42,479 bases of DNA, from contig CAAFMG010000086.1 in assembly GCA_900763965.1 (NCBI GenBank), forward strand, positions 1 to 42,479, read 5' to 3'. The notes beneath the pieces were generated by a model. That model saw nothing but the letters and a program-made list of their open reading frames with translations, was not told the DNA's origin and made no database searches. The number at the start of each line of letters is the position of its first letter. Position 1 is the first letter of the stretch. Made by a program: the position numbers and the translations under genes. Source of the DNA: an uncultured Oscillospiraceae bacterium. Lineage in GTDB: Bacteria > Bacillota > Clostridia > Oscillospirales > Oscillospiraceae. Below, one piece after another: positions 1 to 6,425 of the stretch.

Positions 1-120
1 AATGGAATATATACATTCCTCTCTGTCCTTGTTTTTACTATATGTTTATCAGGCAATGCCTGTTGTAATGATTAATCGGGCTTTCCCCGATGCGTTGTGC
101 TTCAACCACCTCCTTATATG
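1..120 (-). other. AT-rich window edge with hairpins, no supported gene
   Basis: No open frame of useful length is visible. Read on the minus strand there is a strong ribosome-binding-like AAGGAGGTGG (about 105-117) followed by two short hairpins, ATCGGGG/CCCGAT and AGGC/GCCT. A minus-strand sequence rich in AAGGACAGAGAGG then runs off the window and could be the left arm of a terminator completed outside. This resembles the leader or tail of the tiny holin-like toxin genes common in Firmicutes, but no credible toxin frame can be read here because the element is cut. Confidence 0.25.
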
Positions 121-125
121 GCATG

Positions 126-161
126 AAAAAAGCACTCTAACCTGTTATTGGCTAAAGTGCT
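126..161 (-). terminator. Rho-independent terminator
   Basis: On the minus strand an imperfect 12-bp stem (AGCACTTTAGCC pairing with GGTTAGAGTGCT, two mismatches) is followed directly by a run of six T. It lies 53 bp beyond the stop codon of the small membrane-protein gene at 214-552 and probably ends that transcript. Confidence 0.75.
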
Positions 162-213
162 TGTAATCCTGTTATTAAATTATTTATGAGTCAGACAAAC
201 TTGAAGTTTCCAT

Positions 214-552
214 TTATTTCTTTTTGCGGTATTTGGGTTCAATACCTACTACATACGCTACCATAGCCGCAATACTAATAAGCATTGCACCCAATATAGG
301 TATAATAATCAAACCCGAATTCTGCCCATCTAATAAAGGCAATCCAATTAACGTAAACAAAACACCATACACGCACCACAATATGCCCAAAGCACGATTA
401 TAGCCTTTCACATCTTCTATGGGCGCTATCTCAGCATTTGCCCAAAAACCGAAAGGTTTTGCTTTCTTGGAATTAAAATCATAAATGCCCATTACAATAA
501 ATAATACGCCGATTATTACCCAAATAACAAATGCTATTAATCTTCCTTCCAT
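214..552 (-). CDS. small three-helix membrane protein, unknown function
   Basis: The protein has 112 residues and three clear hydrophobic segments (about residues 4-25, 54-75 and 82-106), with a lysine-rich C-terminus. I chose the ATG at 552 because AGAAAGGATAC stands at normal ribosome-binding distance before it. The frame stays open for another 46 codons upstream, but that part runs through repeat-like DNA and has no ribosome-binding site. No enzymatic motif is visible. The gene is much more AT-rich than the core genes from 874 onward and lies next to transposon-end-like repeats, which suggests acquired DNA. It is a membrane protein of unknown role, and I do not assign it to a family. Confidence 0.7.
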   Translation of the reverse strand: MEGRLIAFVIWVIIGVLFIVMGIYDFNSKKAKPFGFWANAEIAPIEDVKGYNRALGILWCVYGVLFTLIGLPLLDGQNSGLIIIPILGAMLISIAAMVAYVVGIEPKYRKKK

Positions 553-607
553 AATATGTATCCTTTCTTTGTAGTTCTGTAAATTCCGATTTGTATAACC
601 TCTCTTA

Positions 608-744
608 ACGTCTAATCCACTGCCTGCAAACACCCAAAATGGTCGAGTTGCCGGATTGGTTGTCATCCTTTTTCGTTTTCCAAATATCATCCCAAAATGC
701 CTGACATCTAATCCACTGTCTCAAATTGTGACATCTAATCCGAG
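608..744. mobile_element. degenerate repeats resembling an IS21-family end
   Basis: Three direct copies of a motif (ACGTCTAATCCACTG at 608, ACATCTAATCCACTG at 704, ACATCTAATCC at 731) lie in a 322-bp stretch with no gene. Read on the minus strand they give GTGGATTAGATGTCA units plus CAATTTGAGAC, the style of multiple internal repeats found at IS21-family transposon ends. No istA or istB gene is present, so this would be a solo end or remnant. The family assignment is from memory of the end structure, not from a search. Confidence 0.4.
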
Positions 745-873
745 GTTACAACCTGACACACATTTTGCAGTAGATATGTTTCCATATAAGAAAACCGAGC
801 TTTTTCAGAAGTCAGGCTTCAAATCCAAACCTCCGAAAAAGCCCGGAAATACGCCGCTTTCAGGCACTTGATT

Positions 874-2223
874 TTACTTTCGTGACATCAAGACTACCGT
901 CTCCACATGGGCGCAGCGGGGGAAGAGGTCGGCGGCGGTTACGGTTTGGAGGGTGTAGCCGTGGGGTTTCAGGAGGGCTACGTCCCGGGCCAGGGTGGCG
1001 GGGTCGCAGGAGACATAGACGATCCGGCGGGGGGACATCCGGTGCAGGGCTTCGATGGTGTCGGCGTTCAGACCCTTCCGGGGGGGATCCACCACCACCA
1101 CGTCCGGGCGGACACCCTGGCGTTCCAGCTCCAGAGCTGCCTGTCCGGCATCGCCGCAGAAGAACTCCGCATTTTCAATGCCGTTGCGCAGGGCGTTGTC
1201 CCGGGCATCCTCCACGGCCTGGGGGATGACCTCCACGCCGATGACCTTCCCGGCGGCACCGGCCATGGCCAGGGTGATGGTTCCCACGCCGCAGTACAGA
1301 TCCAGCACCGTGTCTTCCTTGGTGATCCCGGCCTGGGCGATGGCGGTTTCATACAGCCGTTGGGCCTGGTCGTGGTTCACCTGATAGAAGGAGCGGGGGG
1401 ACAGCCGGAAGGTCAGGCCGCAGAGGGTATCCTCAATGTAGCCCGGGCCGTAGAGGGTGATAAACTGATCCCCCAGCACGGCATTGCCCTTTTTGGTGTT
1501 CACCGACAGCACCAGGGTGGTGAAGCCGGGCAGGGTCTTGAGCCGTTTCAGCAGCTCGTCAACCTTGGGCAGAGTGGCGCCGTTGCCCACCAGACACACC
1601 AGGATCTGTCCGCTGACAGCACCCCGGCGGACATAAATGTGCCGCAGCAGCCCTTTGTGGGTGGTCTCATCGTAGATGCTCACATGGAACTTGTTTACAT
1701 AATCCATGACCAGATCCTTCGCCACATCGGTTTCCAGGGGCAGGATCCGGCAGCGGTCATTTTCCACCACCTCGTGGGTCCCCGCCCGGAAGAAACCGGC
1801 GTATGCCCGTCCCTTTTTCTGGGCCAGGGGGTACTGGGCCTTGTTGCGGTAGCCGTGGCAGGTGGGAGCCGCCAGAATGGGGACGGTATCCAGATTTTCC
1901 CCGGCCATCCGGTTCAGGCAGGTGCGCACCCGCTCTGCTTTCAGCCGGGTCTCCTCCTCGTAGTCCATGTGCCAGAAGTCACAGCCGCCGCAGAGCTTGG
2001 CCACAGGACACTCCCGGTTGCAGCGGTGGGGGGAGCGCTCCAGAATCTCCGTGATTTTACCGGCAGCCCAGGTCTTCCGGGCGGTTTCAATCCGCACCCG
2101 CACCCGCTCTCCGGCAATGGCATTGGGAATAAACACGGCGCAGCCCTCAATGTGGGCAATGCCCTGCCCCTCAGCAGTGTAGTCCGTGATTACAGTCTCA
2201 TATATTTCGTTTTTGCTCAGCAT
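874..2223 (-). CDS. rlmD: 23S rRNA (uracil-C5)-methyltransferase, RlmD/RumA type
   Basis: This 449-residue protein belongs to the TrmA/RumA family, which adds the C5 methyl group to a uridine of 23S rRNA using S-adenosylmethionine. An N-terminal TRAM-like RNA-binding region (about 5-60) is followed by iron-sulfur cysteines in a CX5CX2C pattern (C72, C78, C81) plus a later Cys in ENDRCRI. The SAM-binding motif reads VLDLYCGVG. The catalytic cysteine sits in YVSCDPATLARD. The ATG at 2223 is chosen because TTTGGAGGAGTACAA precedes it; the frame is open further upstream but crosses the promoter. It is transcribed divergently from the radical SAM gene at 2387. The exact target uridine (U1939, U747 or another) cannot be read from sequence, since Gram-positive members of the family can differ from E. 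coli RlmD. Confidence 0.9.
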   Translation of the reverse strand: MLSKNEIYETVITDYTAEGQGIAHIEGCAVFIPNAIAGERVRVRIETARKTWAAGKITEILERSPHRCNRECPVAKLCGGCDFWHMDYEEETRLKAERVRTCLNRMAGENLDTVPILAAPTCHGYRNKAQYPLAQKKGRAYAGFFRAGTHEVVENDRCRILPLETDVAKDLVMDYVNKFHVSIYDETTHKGLLRHIYVRRGAVSGQILVCLVGNGATLPKVDELLKRLKTLPGFTTLVLSVNTKKGNAVLGDQFITLYGPGYIEDTLCGLTFRLSPRSFYQVNHDQAQRLYETAIAQAGITKEDTVLDLYCGVGTITLAMAGAAGKVIGVEVIPQAVEDARDNALRNGIENAEFFCGDAGQAALELERQGVRPDVVVVDPPRKGLNADTIEALHRMSPRRIVYVSCDPATLARDVALLKPHGYTLQTVTAADLFPRCAHVETVVLMSRK

Positions 2224-2296
2224 TTGTACTCCTCCAAAGATGCCGTCCCAGCCGGAAAGCACTTCCGGCCACAGCCCATCCGTATGGGTTTTCCCC

Positions 2297-2325
2297 ATCA
2301 TATCATATTTTTTTGCCGTGGTAAA
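2297..2325 (-). promoter_or_regulatory. promoter for the rlmD-like gene
   Basis: On the minus strand TTTACC (2325-2320) is separated by 17 bp from TATGAT (2302-2297), a plausible sigma-A pair. It leaves a leader of about 70 bases before the start codon at 2223. Confidence 0.5.
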
Positions 2326-2334
2326 CCCGGGGAC

Positions 2335-2363
2335 TTGAGAAAGTGGAGAAAAACTGGTATGAT
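2335..2363 (+). promoter_or_regulatory. promoter for the radical SAM gene
   Basis: TTGAGA (2335-2340), a 17-bp spacer and TATGAT (2358-2363) form a good sigma-A promoter. Transcription would start near 2370, so the leader is very short, and the ribosome-binding AAGGAAG follows at once. Confidence 0.65.
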
Positions 2364-2386
2364 ACCCCAAAAAAGGAAGTGTGATT

Positions 2387-3244
2387 ATGGATTATCAGAA
2401 CTGTGAACTCTGCCCCCGCCGGTGCGGGGCGGATCGGAGTCGGGGACAGACCGGCTTCTGCGGCTGCGGCGGTCAGGCGTTGGTGGCAAAGGCTATGCTG
2501 CACAAGTGGGAGGAGCCTGCCCTGGCCGGTTCCGGCGGCAGCGGAGCGGTGTTCTTCGGCGGCTGTACCCTGGGCTGCAAATACTGCCAGAACCGGGCCA
2601 TCAGCGGCGGCCCGGTGGGAACGGCCATGAACGCTAACGAACTGCGCCGTCTTTTTGAGGGTCTCATTGCCCAGGGCGCGGAGAACATTGACCTGGTGAC
2701 TCCCACCCATTTTCTGCCGGACATTCTTCCGGCGCTGCGCCCCAAGCTGCCGGTGCCGGTGGTGTACAACTGCGGCGGCTATGAGCGCCGGGAGACCATT
2801 GCCCAGCTGGAGGGACTGGTGGACATCTACCTGCCGGATCTAAAGTATGCCGAGCCGGAGCTGGGCCACAGCCTTTCCGGAGCAGCGGATTATTTCCCGG
2901 TGGCGGCGCAGGCCATCCGGGAGATGGTGGGTCAGGTAGGCCCGGTGCAATGGCAGGGGGAGAAGGTAGTAAAGGGCGTGATCATCCGCCACCTGATCCT
3001 GCCCGGCCATGTGAACAACTCTCTGAAGGTTCTGGACTGGATCGGGGAGAACTTCACCCCGGGCCAGGTGCTGGTGAGCCTGATGCGCCAGTACACCCCC
3101 GTAGGAAACCTCCCGGCCCCCTTTGACCGCCGGATCACCGATGAAGAATACGATGCCGTCCTCAGCTGGATGTACCTGAACGATCTGGATGGCTTTACCC
3201 AGGAGGCAGACTCCGCCGATGCGGGCTTCATCCCGGATTTTTAA
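2387..3244 (+). CDS. PflX-type radical SAM protein (pyruvate formate-lyase activase homologue)
   Basis: The 285-residue protein carries the radical SAM cluster motif CTLGCKYC (C60, C64, C67). It is preceded by a Cys-rich N-terminus (CELCPRRC and GFCGCGG) typical of the stand-alone PflX group of pyruvate formate-lyase-activating-enzyme homologues (COG1313). Radical SAM enzymes cleave S-adenosylmethionine with a 4Fe-4S cluster to start radical chemistry. The substrate of this group is not firmly known, and no glycyl-radical enzyme lies nearby. I prefer the ATG at 2387 over the in-frame GTG at 2381, because AAGGAAG at 2373-2379 is correctly spaced only for the former. It is divergent from rlmD and monocistronic. 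Confidence 0.85.
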   Translation: MDYQNCELCPRRCGADRSRGQTGFCGCGGQALVAKAMLHKWEEPALAGSGGSGAVFFGGCTLGCKYCQNRAISGGPVGTAMNANELRRLFEGLIAQGAENIDLVTPTHFLPDILPALRPKLPVPVVYNCGGYERRETIAQLEGLVDIYLPDLKYAEPELGHSLSGAADYFPVAAQAIREMVGQVGPVQWQGEKVVKGVIIRHLILPGHVNNSLKVLDWIGENFTPGQVLVSLMRQYTPVGNLPAPFDRRITDEEYDAVLSWMYLNDLDGFTQEADSADAGFIPDF

Positions 3245-3286
3245 GGGATTACATTGTCTGAGATAGATCCCACCCATTTTTGAGAA

Positions 3287-3340
3287 AACGCAACAGACCC
3301 CCCACAGGATACCGAAAGGGCATCCCTGGGGGGCCTGCTG
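3287..3340 (-). terminator. probable terminator of the feo operon
   Basis: A long imperfect stem (CAGACCCCCCACAGG with CCCTGGGGGGCCTG) is followed on the minus strand by GCGTTTTC. The T-run is short, but it lies about 80 bp beyond the last feo gene and points the right way. No T-run follows on the plus strand, so it fits the leftward feo transcript better than the rightward radical SAM gene. Confidence 0.5.
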
Positions 3341-3420
3341 CGTATGGAATAGGAAAGGTAGAAATATTCAGGAAAGGTTGGGTTTATCAGGAAACTTTGG
3401 CGTTTCCTTGTGCGTAAGGG

Positions 3421-3576
3421 TTACTTGTGCTCTTCGCAGTGACAGCAGCAATCCTTGCAGGAGCCACCGCTGGGGCAGCCGATGCAGCGGGTGCCCTTTT
3501 TCTTTTCCTTATAGATGTATCCGCCGGAAAGGCCAACGATCAGGCCCACCACGGCAATGATGAGAATGTTCGTCAT
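3421..3576 (-). CDS. FeoB-associated Cys-rich membrane protein
   Basis: This is a short gene of 51 codons. The N-terminus is a single membrane helix (ILIIAVVGLIVGLSGG, about residues 4-19). A basic stretch (KEKKK) follows, then a tail with seven cysteines (C31, C34, C40, C43-C45, C47). This is the layout of the small FeoB-associated Cys-rich proteins found at the end of feo operons in Firmicutes. The ATG is preceded by AAAGGAGCAAT. It sits 22 bp after feoB on the same strand. The cysteines presumably handle iron near the inner mouth of the FeoB channel; that role is inferred from context and not shown experimentally as far as I know. Confidence 0.85.
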   Translation of the reverse strand: MTNILIIAVVGLIVGLSGGYIYKEKKKGTRCIGCPSGGSCKDCCCHCEEHK

Positions 3577-3598
3577 AACGATTGCTCCTTTCGGAAAA

Positions 3599-5596
3599 TT
3601 ACTTCTGGGTGCTCAGGGTGTATTCCTGGGCCAGGTGATGGTTGGTTTTGCGGATCAGGCCGCTGATGAATGCGGCGAGGGCCAGCACCACCACAAGGCC
3701 AGGCAGGAAGCCTGCGCCCACGGAACCGGTGGTAATCAGGGTGCCGATCTGGTAGACCAGGAAGGCAACGGTGAAGCCGGTGGCAAATTGCAGGCCCACG
3801 CCGCCCCAGAACCACTTGCGGTCATTGATCTCGGCGTGCATGGCACCCAGGGCTGCAAAGCAGGGCGGGGTGTACAGGTTGAACATCAGGTAAGCCAGTG
3901 CGGCAACCTTGGTGATGGCAAGCACCGAGGCGACTTCCGCACCGCTGCCCTCCAGCATGGCCAGCTCTTCGGTGTCGATGAGATTGTGCAGGCCCACAAA
4001 GCACACAGCCAGGGTACCTACCACGTTCTCCTTGGCAATAAAGCCGGTGATGGCAGCAGCGGCCAACTGCCAGGAGGCAACCCCCACAATGGGGATCAGC
4101 AGGTAGGCAAAGGGAGAGGCGATGGAGGCAAGAATGGAATCGCTGGCGGCTTCTGCCACCTGGAAGTTCCAGTTAAAGGTCTGCATGACCTGCACCACGG
4201 TGTTGCACACCAGAATAATGGTGCTGGCCTTGACGATGTAGGCTTTACCACGGGCGCACATATCCTTCACAGCCCGCTTCAGGGAGGGAACTTTGTACTC
4301 CGGCAGCTCGATGATGAAGAAGGACTTGCGGTGGCGGTAGCCTGTGATTTTGTTGATCAGCAGTGCACCCACCAGGATCAGCAGAATACCGACAAAGTAC
4401 ATCAGGGTGCCCACCCAGGCGGCATCGGCAAAGAAGGCACCGGCGAACAGGGAGATCACCGGCAGCTTTGCGCCGCAGGGCATGAAGGGGGTCAGCATGG
4501 CGGTGGCCCGGCGCTCCCGCTCATTGCGGATGGTGCGGCAGGCCATGATGCCGGGGATGGCGCAGCCGGTGCCGATGACGAAGGGGATCACGGACTTGCC
4601 GGACAGACCCACCTTCTTAAAAATGGGATCCAGAACCACGGTGGCCCGGGCCATATAGCCGCAGTCCTCCAGCAGGGAGATCAGGAAGTACATCACCATC
4701 ACCAGAGGCAGGAAGCCTACCACGGCGATGACACCGCCGATAATGCCATCCACCAGCAGCGCCTGCAAAATGGGTGCGGCATTCTCCACCAGACTGCCCA
4801 CCCACTCCTGGAAGGCGGTCAGGGCCATTTCCAGATATCCGGCGATCCAGGGGCCTACCCAGGCCTGGGAGATCTGGAACACCAGGAACATCACCACAGC
4901 GAAGATCAGAAGGCCAAAAACCGGGTGGGTCAGAATGGCATCCAGCTTATCCTGGGAATTCTTGTCCCGGGTCAGCACCTTGCGGACTTCCACCTGGGAA
5001 ACCACCTGATCCACATAGGCAAAGCGCTTGCGGTCGGCTTCCTCCACGGCATCCTTGCTGGTCAGGTCAATGTCTCCCTGGTGATAGGGGGCGGTCTGTG
5101 CCTTGCCCTCCAGGGCGGCGGCTGCGGTGACCACTGCCTGCAGGCCGTCACCGGTGGTGGAGGTGGTGTCGATTACCGGGCAGCCCAGCTTCTGAGACAG
5201 GGCATCAATGTCGATGCGGGTCTGCTTCTTCTGGTTCAGGTCGTGCTTGTTCAGCGCCACCACCACAGGCACCCCCAGCTCCAGCAGCTGGGTGGTAAAG
5301 AACAGGGAGCGGCTCAGGTTGGTGGCATCCACAATGTTGATGATGGCATCGGGATGCTCGTTGCGGACATAGGAACTGGTAATGCTTTCCTCAGAGGTGA
5401 AGGGGGACATGGAGTAGGCACCGGGAAGATCCACGGCGATCAGCTCTTTGTCTCCGGCGTAGGCCTTTTTGATCAGGGCCTCCTTCTTGTCCACCGTCAC
5501 ACCGGCCCAGTTTCCCACCTTTTCGTTTCGCCCGGTCAGAGCGTTGTACATGGTGGTCTTGCCGCTGTTGGGGTTTCCGGCAAATGCAATTCTCAT
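3599..5596 (-). CDS. feoB: ferrous iron transport protein B
   Basis: This is a 665-residue GTP-dependent ferrous iron permease of the cytoplasmic membrane. The N-terminal G domain shows G1 GNPNSGKT (residues 7-14), a switch threonine in GVTVDKKE, G3 DLPGAYS and G4 NKHD. The C-terminal half has the two Gate-type membrane blocks, including GTGCAIPGIMACRT and the later VVGTLAVCFVG region. The start ATG at 5596 follows GAAGGAGGATAAG at good distance; the frame extends upstream but has no ribosome-binding site there. It is downstream of feoA, separated by a 174-bp spacer that holds an extra operator-like site and a hairpin, and upstream of the small Cys-rich partner gene. Confidence 0.95.
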   Translation of the reverse strand: MRIAFAGNPNSGKTTMYNALTGRNEKVGNWAGVTVDKKEALIKKAYAGDKELIAVDLPGAYSMSPFTSEESITSSYVRNEHPDAIINIVDATNLSRSLFFTTQLLELGVPVVVALNKHDLNQKKQTRIDIDALSQKLGCPVIDTTSTTGDGLQAVVTAAAALEGKAQTAPYHQGDIDLTSKDAVEEADRKRFAYVDQVVSQVEVRKVLTRDKNSQDKLDAILTHPVFGLLIFAVVMFLVFQISQAWVGPWIAGYLEMALTAFQEWVGSLVENAAPILQALLVDGIIGGVIAVVGFLPLVMVMYFLISLLEDCGYMARATVVLDPIFKKVGLSGKSVIPFVIGTGCAIPGIMACRTIRNERERRATAMLTPFMPCGAKLPVISLFAGAFFADAAWVGTLMYFVGILLILVGALLINKITGYRHRKSFFIIELPEYKVPSLKRAVKDMCARGKAYIVKASTIILVCNTVVQVMQTFNWNFQVAEAASDSILASIASPFAYLLIPIVGVASWQLAAAAITGFIAKENVVGTLAVCFVGLHNLIDTEELAMLEGSGAEVASVLAITKVAALAYLMFNLYTPPCFAALGAMHAEINDRKWFWGGVGLQFATGFTVAFLVYQIGTLITTGSVGAGFLPGLVVVLALAAFISGLIRKTNHHLAQEYTLSTQK

Positions 5597-5710
5597 TTTC
5601 TTATCCTCCTTCGCGGGCGCGCCCGCTGACAATTTCAAAGCGATATCTAAGGCATAAGACGGTGCCGGATCCCGGGGGACGGTCACCGCACCACGCCTGA
5701 CGCGCGGCGA

Positions 5711-5724
5711 TTAGCACAGGCTAA
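5711..5724. promoter_or_regulatory. third TTAG-N6-CTAA operator-like site, feoA-feoB spacer
   Basis: TTAGCACAGGCTAA repeats the spacing of the two sites in the feoA promoter. The overlapping GGCTAACCT is identical to one half of the classic DtxR/IdeR iron box. Its position inside the operon suggests internal control of feoB, but that is inference. Confidence 0.45.
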
Positions 5725-5738
5725 CCTTTGGGGCTAGA

Positions 5739-5763
5739 GAAACAGCGGACGCTCCGCTGTTTC
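5739..5763 (-). terminator. perfect hairpin after feoA, attenuator or mRNA stabiliser
   Basis: An 11-bp perfect inverted repeat (GAAACAGCGGA and TCCGCTGTTTC, 3-base loop) starts 8 bp after the feoA stop. On the minus strand it is followed by TCTAGCCCC, which is not a real T-run, so it is more likely a partial terminator or a processing/stability element that sets the feoA to feoB ratio. Confidence 0.5.
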
Positions 5764-5770
5764 TGAAAGG

Positions 5771-5983
5771 TCAAATCTGAATCGCCTGGGCCAGCTGGTC
5801 ATCAATGCTGTATCGTCCGTCCTTGACGGAAACGGTGCAGCTGCCTTTGCGCCGGGAGACCACCGTAATGGGCTCTCCGCTGTAGCAGCCCAGGGAGAAC
5901 AGAAAGGCATTAAGCTCCTCGTCATCGGTCTGAATGTCCCGGATGATGTATTCCTTGCCTTCCGCAGCCTTGGTCAGATCCAT
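5771..5983 (-). CDS. feoA: ferrous iron transport protein A
   Basis: This 70-residue SH3-like cytoplasmic protein of the FeoA family supports FeoB-mediated ferrous iron uptake. The beta-rich pattern, with LGCYSGEPITVVSRRKG in the middle and a VKDGRYSID segment near the C-terminus, matches FeoA. The start ATG at 5983 follows GAGGGATCAAT; the frame is open for seven further codons upstream, without better initiation signals. It is the first gene of the leftward feo operon and lies just behind a near-perfect promoter with two operator-like palindromes. Confidence 0.9.
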   Translation of the reverse strand: MDLTKAAEGKEYIIRDIQTDDEELNAFLFSLGCYSGEPITVVSRRKGSCTVSVKDGRYSIDDQLAQAIQI

Positions 5984-6017
5984 ATTGATCCCTCCCTGAT
6001 TCAAAATACGTTAGTAA

Positions 6018-6051
6018 TTAGAACTTGCTAATCACAATTAGCTCTTGCTAA
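6018..6051. promoter_or_regulatory. paired TTAG-N6-CTAA operators of the feo promoter
   Basis: Two copies, TTAGAACTTGCTAA (6018-6031) and TTAGCTCTTGCTAA (6038-6051), lie exactly 20 bp apart centre to centre, about two helical turns. They cover the expected transcription start and early transcribed region of the promoter at 6062-6090. The geometry fits repression by a dimeric iron-sensing regulator. The TTAG...CTAA arms look like DtxR/IdeR-type boxes rather than Fur boxes. The regulator itself is not in the window. Confidence 0.6.
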
Positions 6052-6061
6052 CTACGGATAC

Positions 6062-6090
6062 ATAATAGCCCCATTTTTTCCATTTGTCAA
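6062..6090 (-). promoter_or_regulatory. feo operon promoter
   Basis: On the minus strand TTGACA (6090-6085), a 17-bp spacer and TATTAT (6067-6062) form a near-consensus sigma-A promoter. The expected start of transcription falls near 6055, inside the operator pair. Confidence 0.85.
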
Positions 6091-6141
6091 CCCCTTTTTT
6101 GGGGTGTGAAAATATTTTTTCATTTTCTCATGGGGTGGATC

Positions 6142-6340
6142 GTATCCGCCCGCCAACGTGGCAGATTTCTGGGCAGAACCGATTTGGCCCGGTAATGTCA
6201 CAATGTTGCAAATACACCATGTTCCGACATAATACCGCCGAATTTCACCGTAAAATATTTGATACTGCATTGTCGGCGCATTTGCGCCGACGTTGTTTTC
6301 CCATGGGGAAAACAACCGGGAAGATACTATCTTCCCCTAC
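6142..6340 (+). repeat. dispersed structured repeat, copy A
   Basis: About 200 bp here match, in inverted orientation, the core of the element at 23247-23438. Shared blocks include GTATCCGCCCGCCAACGTGG, GCAGAACCGA, CCGCCGAATTTC and GTCGGCGC. Hairpins in order are GTCGGCGCA/TGCGCCGAC (6272-6291), an 11-bp perfect stem (6292-6302 with 6306-6316), and GGGAAGATA/TATCTTCCC (6318-6336). No protein is encoded in it. Together with the feo promoter it fills the 442-bp gap between feoA and uup. Confidence 0.8.
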
Positions 6341-6388
6341 GAACGCCCCGAAATCACTGGGGCAGAAATTTCGTAGCGTTCGTAGGGG
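6334..6388 (-). terminator. long hairpin beyond uup, possible terminator
   Basis: CCCCTACGAACG (6334-6345) pairs perfectly with CGTTCGTAGGGG (6377-6388), with further pairing of CGAAAT and ATTTCG inside. It lies 38 bp beyond the uup stop. No T-run follows on the minus strand, so it may be part of the adjacent repeat rather than a true terminator. Confidence 0.4.
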
Positions 6389-6425
6389 TGCCGCATTGAA
6401 ATGACCCCGGCGGGAATTTGCGGGG

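Noticed and set aside
1..120. Holin-like type I toxin gene at the left edge
   Set aside because: A ribosome-binding-like sequence is present, but the possible frames are under 25 codons, badly spaced and not hydrophobic.
3515..5629. Long open frame on the plus strand across feoB (about 700 codons)
   Set aside because: It is antisense to feoB, has a His/Gln/Gly-rich composition produced by the GC-rich codon bias of the real gene, and has no ribosome-binding site.
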